Shown piece after piece: positions 24,282 through 33,226 of a stretch of DNA of 53,566 bases. A program made the translations under genes and the position numbers. The DNA comes from Negativicutes bacterium. Its GTDB lineage: Bacteria; Bacillota_C; Negativicutes; Sporomusales_B; JARLHX01. The DNA lies in the NCBI GenBank assembly GCA_031292015.1, contig JARLHY010000149.1, positions 1 to 53,566 on the forward strand. Reading direction: 5' to 3'. Position 1 is the first letter of the stretch, and the number at the start of each line of letters is the position of its first letter. Under the pieces are notes generated by a model. The model made no database searches and had not been told where the DNA came from. It saw only the letters and a list, made by a program, of their open reading frames with translations.

Positions 24282-25589
24282 CTATTTCACCGGCAGCAAC
24301 ACTACAAACCGACTGCCCTTTCCTTCTTCACTGTTCACGTGAATTTCGCCTTGATGGGCGTTAACGATCCATTGGGCTATTGACAATCCCAACCCCGAAC
24401 CCTCTGTATCCCGGGCCCGGGCCTCGTCAACCCGGAAAAAGCGCTGAAAAATTTGTTTTTGAAATTCCGGAGGAATTCCTGGTCCGTTATCTTCGACAAC
24501 GATCTCGGCATAATGGATTCTGCCGCTTTGAACCAGTTTAATATACACCGATACCTCGCTGCCCTGGGAACTGTGTTTTAAACCGTTGTCGATCAATATA
24601 AAAAGAAGCTGATGAATACGTTCCGGATCGGCATTCACTTCTATCGGACCGTTCTCCTGCAGCCGGACGGAAATATTTCTCTGCTCGGCCACGGCCTCAA
24701 GTGAATGGATCACCTGGGCGGCAACCGATTCCAGCAAAAAAACTTCCTTGTTCAGCTTGACATCGCCGGTGTCGGCTCTCGCCAGCGTCAGCAGGTCGTT
24801 GATCAGCCGCTTCAACCGCAGAAACTCATCTTTTGCGTCCGTTATAATCTGCCTGGAAAAAGGCGACAAGCTGCTGTCTTTGTCCCGTTCAACGGCCTCA
24901 ACAGAAGTCAGCAGCACACTCAGCGGATTTCGCAGTTCATGGGACGCGTCCGCCGCAAATTGTTTCTGCCTTGCAATCGACCGGACAATCGGAATCATCA
25001 CTTTGCCTGATAAATAATACCCGATCAGCGCCGCCAGCAGCAGGAACAGGACTCCCGTCCCGGCAATGGTCATTACGCTGCGTTTAATGGAACGGGAGTA
25101 GGCTGTTACGTCTCTGCCCACATAAACGGTAGCCAGCAGTTTCTCGCCACTGTACACTTTTTGCGCGGCAAAAACCAAGGTGGCGTACTCGCCGGTTGGT
25201 AAAGAAACGGTGGCCACATGCGTGTCTGTCGCCGGGTCCCAATCCAGCACCTGGTCCAAAACAGCATCACGAAGCACGGGAACAGGAAGGTCGGCCTTAA
25301 TCACCTTTCCATTGAGATCCATAATATAATAAAAAACCTGCCCGCTTATATCGTAATCGTCTTCTGAAACGATCTCTTTCGAAGCCGGTCTCCCATTCTT
25401 ATAATACTGAACAATCTCGCTCCGCTGTTCTCTTGCTATCTGCCCTGCCAGCAGTCTGATCTCATCTGTTTTTTCAACATAGGTACCCCAAAAAATACTG
25501 GTGTACACGATTCCGACGAACGCCAGAAGAAAGAGGCCAAACAGCATGGTATAAAGGATGGTTAAATTCCTACGAATCCTTGCTAGCAT
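24282..25589 (-). CDS. Sensor histidine kinase of an OmpR-type two-component system
   Basis: The ATG at 25589 follows GGGAGA and overlaps the response regulator end by 20 bp, typical of translational coupling. The frame extends further upstream without a better start. The 435-residue protein has two membrane helices (about 12-34 and 180-205) around an extracytoplasmic domain of about 145 residues. The catalytic part has the H-box DASHELRNPLSVLLTSVE, an N-box (LLFILIDNGLKHS), a G1 box (VEDNGPGIPPEF) and a G2 box (SGLGLSIAQWIV). No clear HAMP domain is present. Architecture and pairing are like CssS or CiaH. The signal sensed is unknown. Confidence 0.93.
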   Translation of the reverse strand: MLARIRRNLTILYTMLFGLFLLAFVGIVYTSIFWGTYVEKTDEIRLLAGQIAREQRSEIVQYYKNGRPASKEIVSEDDYDISGQVFYYIMDLNGKVIKADLPVPVLRDAVLDQVLDWDPATDTHVATVSLPTGEYATLVFAAQKVYSGEKLLATVYVGRDVTAYSRSIKRSVMTIAGTGVLFLLLAALIGYYLSGKVMIPIVRSIARQKQFAADASHELRNPLSVLLTSVEAVERDKDSSLSPFSRQIITDAKDEFLRLKRLINDLLTLARADTGDVKLNKEVFLLESVAAQVIHSLEAVAEQRNISVRLQENGPIEVNADPERIHQLLFILIDNGLKHSSQGSEVSVYIKLVQSGRIHYAEIVVEDNGPGIPPEFQKQIFQRFFRVDEARARDTEGSGLGLSIAQWIVNAHQGEIHVNSEEGKGSRFVVLLPVK

Positions 25590-26262
25590 TTCGGTCTCCC
25601 ATTTTATAGCCCACCCCGCGAATATTGTGGATAAGTTCGACTTCGCCGGCATGATCTACTTTCATCCGCAGCAGACGCACCAAAGCTTCGAGATTGTTTG
25701 CAGACACTTCACTTTCCAGACCCCAGATCTGATCCAGGATTACCTCTTTTGGCAGGACTTGCCCCTGGTTTTGCACCAGCAGGTCCAAAAGCTGGAATTC
25801 CTTTCCTGTCAATTGAATGACCCGCCCGCCGCGCAGGGCTGATCGCGTCATCCGGTTCAACTCAAGATCATTGACTTTTACAACTTCTTCTTTGAAAGCA
25901 ATTTTACTTCTTCTGCCCACCGAGCGAATACGGGCCAACAGCTCCTCAATTTCGAACGGCTTCACCAGATAATCGTCGGCGCCTGCCTCTAACCCAGTCA
26001 CTAAGTCATCCACGGTGTCCTTAGCCGTAAGCATAAGAATTCCGCCTTGAAAGTGTCCTTCCCGCAGATCGCGGCACACTTGCAAGCCGGATTTCTTCGG
26101 CAGCATCCAATCCAGGACAACAATGTCATATTCATGGTTTCCCGCAAAATCAGCCGCGACATCGCCTGAATCAACCCAATCCACCTGCAGCTCCTGTTCT
26201 GACAGCAGATGATGAATCAGTCTCCCCAATCGCTTATCATCCTCGACCAGCAATACTTTCAT
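25570..26262 (-). CDS. OmpR/PhoB family response regulator
   Basis: The 230-residue protein has an N-terminal receiver domain with acidic pocket residues (EDD at 7-9), the phospho-acceptor Asp of VVLDWMLPKKSG (about residue 51), the Thr of MLTAKD and the Lys of YLVKPF. The C-terminal winged helix (about 130-225) includes LTGKEFQLLDLLVQNQGQV and the recognition segment LEALVRLLRMKV. It binds DNA as a phosphorylated dimer. Its gene precedes the kinase gene with a short overlap, so the two form a cognate pair. AAGGATG lies upstream of the ATG. Target genes cannot be inferred, since no operator is evident. Confidence 0.96.
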   Translation of the reverse strand: MKVLLVEDDKRLGRLIHHLLSEQELQVDWVDSGDVAADFAGNHEYDIVVLDWMLPKKSGLQVCRDLREGHFQGGILMLTAKDTVDDLVTGLEAGADDYLVKPFEIEELLARIRSVGRRSKIAFKEEVVKVNDLELNRMTRSALRGGRVIQLTGKEFQLLDLLVQNQGQVLPKEVILDQIWGLESEVSANNLEALVRLLRMKVDHAGEVELIHNIRGVGYKMGDRNASKDS

Positions 26263-26410
26263 GCTTCAAACCATCCTTATCGGCCTTAGTGGCGCTCCCG
26301 GTCAAGGGTTTATTTCAGACACAGATGTTTAATTTCAAGTCAAATCCAGGCGCCGCAAGACATACAGCCAGAATTTCTCTGTTTGCGGTAATGCCTGTGA
26401 TCTACTCGGC

Positions 26411-27226
26411 CTATCCGGCGTGAACTTTTGCAGTCCCGGTTGTAAACTTCGTGAAGAAAGCAGTCACTTCCTGCGCGACCAATTCACGCTGGTTATCGAT
26501 TGTTATCATATGATAACAATTGTCCAGGACGACCCTGCGAACATCGCGGGAACCGATACGCCGCTCCAAGAGGTCCGCGTTCTTGCTGCTGGCGGTGTCG
26601 TCCTCCAGGGAGTGGAGAATAACCGTCGGAGCAGTGATCGCCGGCAGCTCAGGAATGACAACTCCGGCAAGTTTATGAAGCTGATACATGCTGACCCCCG
26701 GAACGCAGTCATAGGCAAGGCTGTTATCCTTCAGCCCCCTGGCGACGCTACGGCGCAGACGTTCATTTTTTATGCCGTAGGGCTCCCCCTCGGGATAGGA
26801 GTAAAGATACCTGATGGGTGTGTAGTGGTTGAGCGGCATCAAAAAACTGTACCAGGGAAGGCTCCAGCCGTCGAACCGGAAGGTGGAAGACATCGCCGCC
26901 ACCGCTTTTATGATACCGCCATATTCATGCGCAGCATGGAGTGCGAGTACCGCTCCCATGCACAGACCGCCGACAAATAACTCGCTGCAGGTTTTTCGCA
27001 TTTCAGCGATTGTCTGTTGCACAGTGCCGTACCAGTCCCGCCAAGTTGTTTTCTTCAGCTCCTCGATGGCTCCGCCGTGTCCCGCAAGACACGGGACCTT
27101 GACGGAGAAGCCGGCCCGGTTGAGCTGTCCGGCAAGATACTTCAGTTCAAACGGACTGCCGGTCAAACCGTGGATGAGGACGACCCCCGCCTTTCCCCCG
27201 GCCAGTTCGATCGCATCTCTGGACAT
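26411..27226 (-). CDS. Alpha/beta hydrolase with predicted cysteine nucleophile
   Basis: The ATG at 27226 overlaps the aminotransferase stop as TAATG, so the two are coupled. The 271-residue protein resembles the Est30-type carboxylesterases: oxyanion segment VVLIHGLTGSPFE, a lid region, an Asp in SLEDDTASS (about residue 215) and a His in DNCYHMITIDNQ. The nucleophile elbow reads GGLCMGA, so residue 89 is Cys where esterases normally have Ser (GLSMG). Cys nucleophiles are known in dienelactone hydrolase and polyhydroxyalkanoate synthase. The protein may thus act as a thioesterase, lactone hydrolase or acyltransferase. No signal peptide is seen. It ends a three-gene cassette with a phosphatase and an aminotransferase. 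Confidence 0.85.
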   Translation of the reverse strand: MSRDAIELAGGKAGVVLIHGLTGSPFELKYLAGQLNRAGFSVKVPCLAGHGGAIEELKKTTWRDWYGTVQQTIAEMRKTCSELFVGGLCMGAVLALHAAHEYGGIIKAVAAMSSTFRFDGWSLPWYSFLMPLNHYTPIRYLYSYPEGEPYGIKNERLRRSVARGLKDNSLAYDCVPGVSMYQLHKLAGVVIPELPAITAPTVILHSLEDDTASSKNADLLERRIGSRDVRRVVLDNCYHMITIDNQRELVAQEVTAFFTKFTTGTAKVHAG

Positions 27227-28605
27227 TAAACACCACACCTTTTCAGTGATGCTTCGAACAATTCGACAAACAGATCCATTTCCTCGTAGCTGATGGTAAG
27301 TGCTGGCGCCAGGGTAAAGGCGTTTTTGTGATACCCGCCGACATCCAGCACCAAGCCATACTTTTTACCGTTTACTTCGATATCACCCTTCATGCCCTCG
27401 TCGACTATCCTGTCGGTCAACAGCTTGTCCGGCGTAAATCCGTCGGATTTGGTCATTTCGATCCGCAGAGCCAGTCCCAGTCCGTCGACATCGCCGATCA
27501 CACTGTGGCGTTCCTTTAAATCTTTGAGCCTTTTCAGAAGATACGCGCCTTTTTCCTTTACGATTGTGCCGAAATCATGCTTTTTGATATAGCGCATCGT
27601 AGCAAGGCCGGCCGCAGTGCCCAGCGGGTTGCTGGCAAAAGTGGAATGGGTGGACCCCGGGGGGAATACCGTCGGGTTGATCATCTCTTCTTTCGCCCAC
27701 AGCCCGGACAACGGATTGAGTCCATTGGTCAGGGATTTTGCGAAGGCAATGACATCCGGCTTGACATCGAAATGTTCCAGCGCCCAAAGCTTGCCGGTCC
27801 GATAAAAACCCATCTGAATTTCGTCATCAACCAGCAGGATATTATATCTTTTTAATATTTTGTCCAACTTTTGAAAATACCCGGGCGGCGGGGCTATATA
27901 GCCGCCGGTCGCCTGCATGGGTTCAACATAAAAGGCGGCGAATTCCGCCTCGCCTGCCTTAAGGTCGAAAACACCATAATACTCTGTTTCAAACAGCTTC
28001 TCGAACTGCCTGACGCATTCATCTTCGCAGTTTTCCCGCTTGAGCCCGTAGAAACAACGGTAACAATACGGGTAGGGTATGAATGCCGCACGACTGCCGA
28101 AATGGCCGTACCGCCTCCGGTACCGGTAGCTGCTGGTTATTTCCGAACAACCCAAGGTGCGTCCATGGTAGCCGCCCATGAAAGCAAACATCAGCGACTT
28201 TCCGCCCCGATAATTGCGGACAAGTTTCATGCTGTCTTCAATGGCCTGCGCTCCGCCGACATTAAAATGTACCCGGCCCTTAGCACCGAAGCGTTTCTCG
28301 GTCTCACCGGCGATTTCCGCCGCCAGAAGAATCTTTTCCTTGTGCAGATACTGACTGGCAAGCTGGGGAAGCCTGCTGAGCTGTTCGCTATGCATTGCCT
28401 CAATTTCGCTGTTGCGATATCCGAAATTGACGGCGGAATACCACATCTGCATGTCCAGATATGGCCGTTGCGCCGTATCATAAAGCCATGATCCCTCGCA
28501 TTTTTCGAAAATTTTCGGTGGATCGATGTAGTGTACCGTGTCGCCATGGGAACAATACTGGGCCTCCAGCTTCAAGAGCTCTTGTTCATTCATTTGTTCG
28601 GTCAT
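27226..28605 (-). CDS. Class III pyridoxal-phosphate aminotransferase
   Basis: The 459-residue product belongs to the omega-aminotransferase group (GabT, lysine 6-aminotransferase, ornithine and acetylornithine aminotransferases). Diagnostic segments are FNVGGAQAIEDSMKLVRN (cofactor phosphate), GGYHGRTLG, VDDEIQMGFYRTG (Asp that contacts the pyridine nitrogen) and IAFAKSLTNGLNPLSG with the Lys that binds PLP. An insertion with several Cys (CYRCFYGLKRENCEDEC) matches the metal- or disulfide-like loop seen in GabT-type enzymes. AAAGGAT precedes the ATG. It lies 27 bp after the HAD phosphatase and overlaps the hydrolase gene by one base. The amine donor cannot be told from sequence. Confidence 0.94.
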   Translation of the reverse strand: MTEQMNEQELLKLEAQYCSHGDTVHYIDPPKIFEKCEGSWLYDTAQRPYLDMQMWYSAVNFGYRNSEIEAMHSEQLSRLPQLASQYLHKEKILLAAEIAGETEKRFGAKGRVHFNVGGAQAIEDSMKLVRNYRGGKSLMFAFMGGYHGRTLGCSEITSSYRYRRRYGHFGSRAAFIPYPYCYRCFYGLKRENCEDECVRQFEKLFETEYYGVFDLKAGEAEFAAFYVEPMQATGGYIAPPPGYFQKLDKILKRYNILLVDDEIQMGFYRTGKLWALEHFDVKPDVIAFAKSLTNGLNPLSGLWAKEEMINPTVFPPGSTHSTFASNPLGTAAGLATMRYIKKHDFGTIVKEKGAYLLKRLKDLKERHSVIGDVDGLGLALRIEMTKSDGFTPDKLLTDRIVDEGMKGDIEVNGKKYGLVLDVGGYHKNAFTLAPALTISYEEMDLFVELFEASLKRCGV

Positions 28606-28632
28606 TGACTGATCCTTTCTTCTTCGTGATGA

Positions 28633-29292
28633 TTAGCCTACGCGGCGCGGCAATGAAATATCAAGCGACTGCAGACCCCGGACGACATCGCTGAAGTCGT
28701 CGAAACAGGAAAAGGGGATGCCTGCTTCTTTGCAATAGCTGATCAGACTTCCTTTGGCAAACACATAATCGGCTTTGTTGGCAAGGCAAAAATCGCTGCG
28801 TCCGTCGCCGATCAGCACCACCGGAAGTCCCTGCGACAATTTGCCTGCTGTCAGACACTTGCAAGTTCCAGCCGGACAGCCTATCGCGTGATTTGTAAAC
28901 GAAGCCTTCAACCGGCCGCTTTCCTCCGTCAGCCGGTTGGCATAAATCGGAATCCCCCGGATATTCGCATTGGCGAGGATTCTCTTGATAAACAGAGAAA
29001 ATCCATCGCTTATCACAGCAAAAGGTATCCCTTTTGCACGGGCAAACACAGTAAATTCCTGAAAATAATGATCCATGCTGATCCCATCAACAAAAGTCAA
29101 CAGCGTTTCCAGGGACGCGTCAACAAGCGCCATTTGGCGCGTCAGGCACTCTTGCGATCCCATAATTCCTTTTACCCACAGTTCCTCTATTTCGAGCCAT
29201 TCCGGGCGGGCAAACTTGTTTAAGATCATGTCCGTGACGTCCGTTTCGGCAATCGTGCCGTCAAAGTCGATAGCAAGAAAACATTCAGTCAT
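28633..29292 (-). CDS. HAD-superfamily phosphatase, MtnX/SerB-like
   Basis: The 219-residue protein has the HAD nucleophile motif AIDFDGTIAETD (Asp at about 9 with Asp+2), motif II VISDG, a Lys around LKASF and motif III IGDGRSDFCLA. The size and cap type resemble MtnX (2-hydroxy-3-keto-5-methylthiopentenyl-1-phosphate phosphatase) and phosphoserine phosphatase-like members. A cysteine cluster GCPAGTCKC stands before motif III, as in many MtnX proteins. GAGG precedes the ATG. No other methionine-salvage gene is nearby, so an MtnX role is doubtful. Together with an aminotransferase and a hydrolase it looks like part of a short biosynthetic or degradative route. Confidence 0.9.
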   Translation of the reverse strand: MTECFLAIDFDGTIAETDVTDMILNKFARPEWLEIEELWVKGIMGSQECLTRQMALVDASLETLLTFVDGISMDHYFQEFTVFARAKGIPFAVISDGFSLFIKRILANANIRGIPIYANRLTEESGRLKASFTNHAIGCPAGTCKCLTAGKLSQGLPVVLIGDGRSDFCLANKADYVFAKGSLISYCKEAGIPFSCFDDFSDVVRGLQSLDISLPRRVG

Positions 29293-29686
29293 GGCTATAC
29301 CTCACACAACATTTTATTAAAGTTGATTTAAGTTGCCTGTATTTACGCTAATTAGAAAAAAATGTAATTTACACAGTAAAAAAAATGACCCGGTTGCATA
29401 ATAGACCTGGCCGTGGAAACACAATTGTTAATCCGCGATTTTATGGCCTTATGTCCTTACGTTCGGATAAATTTGTCGAATCCCTGCGTCACTGATTGCA
29501 TCTAACGACAATTTTAGTCGCGCAAAATGAAAAGATACTGAAAAAAGTCAGACATTTGTCAAACATATCACCAAGGAAATTATGACAACCGCCTTCACTG
29601 TTCCATATCTTTCCTGACAACCAGCATTGTTCCCGGCGCATACAATGCAGGGTAGAAACAGAAAAGGTTGGAGGAGTGTTCCTGGC
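29293..29686. other. Divergent intergenic region before ytaF
   Basis: This 394-bp stretch is AT-rich and holds no gene. It separates the phosphatase operon from ytaF. CATACAAT at 29639-29646 matches the sigma-E -10 consensus, which would suit a sporulation gene, but I find no -35 element at the right distance. TACAAT within it could also be a sigma-A -10. Confidence 0.4.
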
Positions 29687-30319
29687 ATGACCTGGCTTGT
29701 TATTTTGGGTTTGGCTTTCTCATCCAGTCTGGATAATTTCGGCGTAGGTATCGCTTACGGTATTCGCAATATCCGTATCAGTTGGCTGTCGAACATGGTG
29801 ATCGCCGTCATCTGCTTCCTATTCAGTATAGCCGGCATTGTCTTTGGTCTGTGGCTTGCGGAGATTCTGCCCGGCATACTTCCCAGTTTGGTTGGAGGCT
29901 TCTTGTTATTTGTTATCGGACTGCGAATCGTCTTGTTGGCCGCTCCCCGCAAAAAGCAGTCTGCCAGTGGTGGCAGTAACGAAACAACGGCACCTACCAA
30001 TCTGAAAGAAATATTGGAACATCCGGAGATCGCTGATGTCGATAAGTCTGGAGAAATCGGCTTCGGTGAGTCGATTATCCTCGGTATCGCCCTCTCGGCG
30101 AATGCCCTTACCAACGGCCTGGGAGCCGGGTTGCTCGGGCTTTCACCTTTTGCCATTTCATTTACGGCCTCAGTCGGCAGTTTCATAACAATATGGGCCG
30201 GTACCTTGCTCGGGAATAAGGCGGCCAATATCCGGATCGGTCCGTTTACTCTGGGCGAAGCCGGAACGGCATTAAGCGGGATCATCCTCATTGCGATTGC
30301 TGCTGAAACCTTTTTTTGA
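29687..30319 (+). CDS. ytaF: Sporulation membrane protein YtaF
   Basis: The start is ATG 29687, after GGAGGAG; an upstream ATG at 29627 in frame lacks a ribosome binding site. The 210-residue protein has six predicted membrane helices in two similar halves (opening TWLVILGLAFSSSLDNFGVG and later ESIILGIALSANALTNGLGAG). The conserved Asp-Asn and Asn-Ala-Asn motifs are typical of the YtaF/MntP-type family. A soluble linker of about 45 residues with LKEILEHPEIADVDKSGEI lies between the halves. YtaF is annotated as a sporulation membrane protein; homology to the manganese exporter MntP suggests cation transport. The gene stands alone and is followed by a terminator at 30464. The presence of YtaF supports a spore-forming host. 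Confidence 0.88.
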   Translation: MTWLVILGLAFSSSLDNFGVGIAYGIRNIRISWLSNMVIAVICFLFSIAGIVFGLWLAEILPGILPSLVGGFLLFVIGLRIVLLAAPRKKQSASGGSNETTAPTNLKEILEHPEIADVDKSGEIGFGESIILGIALSANALTNGLGAGLLGLSPFAISFTASVGSFITIWAGTLLGNKAANIRIGPFTLGEAGTALSGIILIAIAAETFF

Positions 30320-30463
30320 AACGGGGTAGCTGATAACGGTCCATGCGTGTAGCCTGACTGCGACCTGATTTTAGTCATTGTTCTGCCGGCAGCCAAAATC
30401 CTCCGGTTGTAAACAGCGGGCAACTCTGCTACGATAAAGGCTGCACCAATGTGGGCGAATCAC

Positions 30464-30503
30464 AAAGAGCCTGTTCTCCTCGAGAGATTACAGGCTCTTT
30501 TTA
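30464..30503 (+). terminator. Intrinsic terminator between ytaF and the first LCP gene
   Basis: AAAGAGCCTGT (30464-30474) pairs perfectly with ACAGGCTCTTT (30490-30500), with an inner TCTC/GAGA pairing and a following T-run. It lies 145 bp after ytaF. Confidence 0.88.
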
Positions 30504-30528
30504 TACTAGCTGAAAGGGGAGGGGCGCG

Positions 30529-31500
30529 TTGATCAATCGCTGGTTCTTTTGGAATAAAGCGCTGGTGTCCTTACTTGGTCTGTTCGTTGTTGTTGTCGCC
30601 TTGGCCGGCGCAGTAGCCTGGTTGTCGATAAACCCGGCGCCTTCCCGAGCGGCAAATCACGCTGATGCGGCTCCGCCGCCGGCTCCTGAGCAGGCTCCCG
30701 GCGGGATCGAAAAACGTATCAACATTCTGCTTCTCGGCCTGGACGACGGCGATTTCGATCATCCTGACAATCCCCGGCGATCGGACACGATGATCGTTGC
30801 CAGCATCGATCCTGGTGCCAAAACGGTTAATTTACTGTCGATTCCCCGCGACAGCAGGGTCATAATCCCCGGCCAACCAGGCCATGACAAAATTGCCCAT
30901 GCTTTCTTCTACGGCGGCCCGGAACTGGCTGTACACACCGTTGAGTCCTTTTTGAATATCCCCGTCGATTATTATGTGGTGATTGACTGGCAGGCGTTTA
31001 TGGAAGCTGTGGACATTCTTGGCGGAGTGAACATCGATGTCGAACACGCCATGAACTATGATGATCCTTATGAGAATCTGAGTATCCATCTGCCAAAAGG
31101 CTATCAGCACCTCGACGGCCAAAAAGCCGGCGAATACGTCCGCTTCCGCCACGACGAGCTGGGCGACATCGGCCGCGTCCAGCGTCAGGAACTCTTCCTG
31201 CACGCTCTTGAAAGTCAGCTGATGCAGACCGGAACCCTGTTGAAGCTCCCGGCACTGGCCACCACCTTGTATCGCTATGTTCACACCAATATGAATATCT
31301 ACACTATGATAAGACTTGCAGGCACACTGAAAGACGTCGGCCCCGATCATCTGCACACAGCGATGATCCCCGGCGATTTTGCCACCATCGATGATCTTAG
31401 TTACTGGCAACCGGACATGGCAAACACGCGAAAGGTTGTCGACAGTATGCTGAAACCAGCGCAGGCGGTTCCGCAATACGGTTACGCCGAAAAACCCTGA
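30529..31500 (+). CDS. LytR-CpsA-Psr (LCP) family cell wall glycopolymer transferase, short form
   Basis: The TTG start follows GGGGAGGGG. The 323-residue protein has one N-terminal membrane helix (about 10-33), a Pro/Ala linker and an extracytoplasmic LCP domain. The LCP signatures are INILLLGLDDG, RRSDTMIVASIDP, LLSIPRDSRVIIPG (Arg and Asp that bind the lipid pyrophosphate), KIAHAFFYGGPELAVHTVE and YVRFRHDELGDIGRVQRQ. LCP proteins transfer glycopolymers from undecaprenyl carriers to peptidoglycan. It lacks the C-terminal LytR_C domain found in the neighbouring convergent paralogue. The stop codon lies inside the shared terminator stem. Confidence 0.93.
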   Translation: MINRWFFWNKALVSLLGLFVVVVALAGAVAWLSINPAPSRAANHADAAPPPAPEQAPGGIEKRINILLLGLDDGDFDHPDNPRRSDTMIVASIDPGAKTVNLLSIPRDSRVIIPGQPGHDKIAHAFFYGGPELAVHTVESFLNIPVDYYVVIDWQAFMEAVDILGGVNIDVEHAMNYDDPYENLSIHLPKGYQHLDGQKAGEYVRFRHDELGDIGRVQRQELFLHALESQLMQTGTLLKLPALATTLYRYVHTNMNIYTMIRLAGTLKDVGPDHLHTAMIPGDFATIDDLSYWQPDMANTRKVVDSMLKPAQAVPQYGYAEKP

Positions 31501-31521
31501 GTGTATAAAACTCAGGGTTTT
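31491..31521. terminator. Bidirectional terminator shared by the two LCP genes
   Basis: AAAACCCTGAGT (31491-31502) pairs perfectly with ACTCAGGGTTTT (31510-31521). The left arm includes the stop codon of the upstream LCP gene, and the right arm ends 8 bp before the stop of the convergent one. It serves both strands. Confidence 0.92.
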
Positions 31522-31528
31522 CCTTTGT

Positions 31529-32899
31529 CTACGGCGTATAGTCTTGTCCGATGAATATCGTTACCGGTGCGTCCTTGGCGTTGTCATTGCCGACCTGTAA
31601 AACATACTTGAACGGCAGTTCGTTCAATTTGTCGGCCATGCCGCTGTTTGCTGCCGGCAAAACGACGACAGTGTTCTTCCGAACCGTGCCGGTGCTCACT
31701 CCGGCTACGGTGAAACCGCGCCCCCCCAGGATCGAAGAAACCTTGGCCCCGAGACCGTTCTGCCCGCTGGCGTTGACAATCTCAACCCGCGGTTTGTCGC
31801 TCGCGGCCGCCACGGGTTTCGCCGCTATAGCAGCGGCCTTGTCCGGACCGGCTTCCTTTCGGGTCGCCGGAGACGCTTCGCCCTCGCCGGTTTCCCCGGA
31901 CAGCGCCCTGGCGTACTCTGCAGCTAAACTGCGTCCTGCTGCCATATATTTATCATCCAGAGCGATTCCCTGGATCTCGGCGACTTGCTTGCGCATCGCC
32001 ACAATATCCGGCAGCCAGTAGCTAATGCCTTCGATGAATACCGGCTTGCCGGGGACCGTCTGGGTGTCCAGGCCGCGCTTGTAGGCGTCATTGATGATCT
32101 TGCCCAGGCTGAGCATCTGATTGAGCGGCAAATCGGTCTTGACCGCGGCATTCACCTCGCTGAGGATGGCTGGTAACCTGGTAATGACCCCAGGACTTGC
32201 CACTTGTGCCAAAAGGGCCTTGGAGAATTTCTTCTGCCGCTCGATACGCCCGATGTCTCCCATTTCGTCGTGGCGAAACCGAACGTATTGCAGCGCGGTG
32301 TTGCCATCCATATGCTGCTGCCCCGGCCTGAGGTCGATGAGTCCGTTATTATCCGCTACCTCGCCCTCATCATAAGGATCGTAATAGTACATCCGTTTTT
32401 CCACATACAGGTCGACCCCGCCGACTGCGTCAATCACCTTGCTGAACCCGGCCATGTTGACTGTCAGATAATAATCAATCGGTATGCCGAGCAGTTCTTC
32501 CACCGTTTTTTTCGACAGCACCGGCCCCTCGTAAGCATAGGCATGTCCGATCTTGTTCCAGCCGTGGCCGGGAATCTTGACTCTGCTGTCCCGCGGCACC
32601 CACAGCATTGAGACATCCTTGGTGCCTGTATCGATAGTCACAACGCAGGTAACGTTGGAACGGCCGATATCATTTCTCCGCTGGTCGATGCCCAGGACTA
32701 AGATATTTATCTTTTTGGCGGACAGTCCGATAGCCTGCTTTGCTTTGTCCAGATAGCCGAAGGAATCGGCAACCCAATAAGCCACTGCCCCGGCCACCAA
32801 TACGGTACATAATAAAACAGCGGATATCGCCAGCGCCAGGAGGCGCCGTTTCTGATTTCGTTTTTGATCTGACAGGCGTTTTTCCAACCGCGTCGTCAT
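31529..32899 (-). CDS. LCP family protein with C-terminal LytR_C domain
   Basis: ATG 32899 is chosen because AAGGAT lies upstream and a Lys/Arg-rich cytoplasmic end precedes the membrane helix (about 24-46); the longer frame to 33034 has no such signal. The 456-residue protein has a complete LCP domain (INILVLGIDQRRNDIGRSN, MLWVPRDSRVKIPG, KIGHAYAYEGPVLSKKTVE, YVRFRHDEMGDIGRIERQ). A low-complexity Ala/Glu/Pro-rich linker follows, then a LytR_C domain at about 365-455 (RVEIVNASGQNGLGAKVSSIL). It is expected to attach a cell wall or surface glycopolymer to peptidoglycan. It is a paralogue of the convergent gene and has probably diverged in substrate. Confidence 0.94.
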   Translation of the reverse strand: MTTRLEKRLSDQKRNQKRRLLALAISAVLLCTVLVAGAVAYWVADSFGYLDKAKQAIGLSAKKINILVLGIDQRRNDIGRSNVTCVVTIDTGTKDVSMLWVPRDSRVKIPGHGWNKIGHAYAYEGPVLSKKTVEELLGIPIDYYLTVNMAGFSKVIDAVGGVDLYVEKRMYYYDPYDEGEVADNNGLIDLRPGQQHMDGNTALQYVRFRHDEMGDIGRIERQKKFSKALLAQVASPGVITRLPAILSEVNAAVKTDLPLNQMLSLGKIINDAYKRGLDTQTVPGKPVFIEGISYWLPDIVAMRKQVAEIQGIALDDKYMAAGRSLAAEYARALSGETGEGEASPATRKEAGPDKAAAIAAKPVAAASDKPRVEIVNASGQNGLGAKVSSILGGRGFTVAGVSTGTVRKNTVVVLPAANSGMADKLNELPFKYVLQVGNDNAKDAPVTIFIGQDYTP

Positions 32900-33076
32900 C
32901 AAAGCGGCACATCCTTTCTGCCAAATTATCCTATAAATCGCAGGCAGGTTTATTGTATAGATTTCCGTTCCATGGGTCAAGTCTTTTCGACACTTTCCGG
33001 CAAGAGAGGATAGCACAAAACTGAAATACAGCAAACTTCAAGCCCGATATTTTTTGCCTCCGGTTTAGTGCTCCGC

Positions 33077-33112
33077 AAAAAAAGGCACCCACCTGTATCC
33101 CGGGTGGGTGCC
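33077..33112 (-). terminator. Intrinsic terminator after the symporter gene
   Basis: GGCACCCACC (33084-33093) pairs with GGTGGGTGCC (33103-33112), and on the minus strand the stem is followed by a run of seven T. It is 115 bp after the symporter stop. Confidence 0.88.
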
Positions 33113-33226
33113 GCAGCTGGCCTGATTTCCAAAGATATCACTCGGACCTGTCCCCTAAGATTTTCCTTGTTGCGGTTGCTTTTGACTGTTTCCCCGCAGC
33201 AGAATGTTTAACCGGTCTGGTTAAGA

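Noticed and set aside
29611..29646. Sigma-E promoter for ytaF
   Set aside because: The -10 match CATACAAT is good, but no -35 box lies at the needed distance, so it is kept only as a remark.
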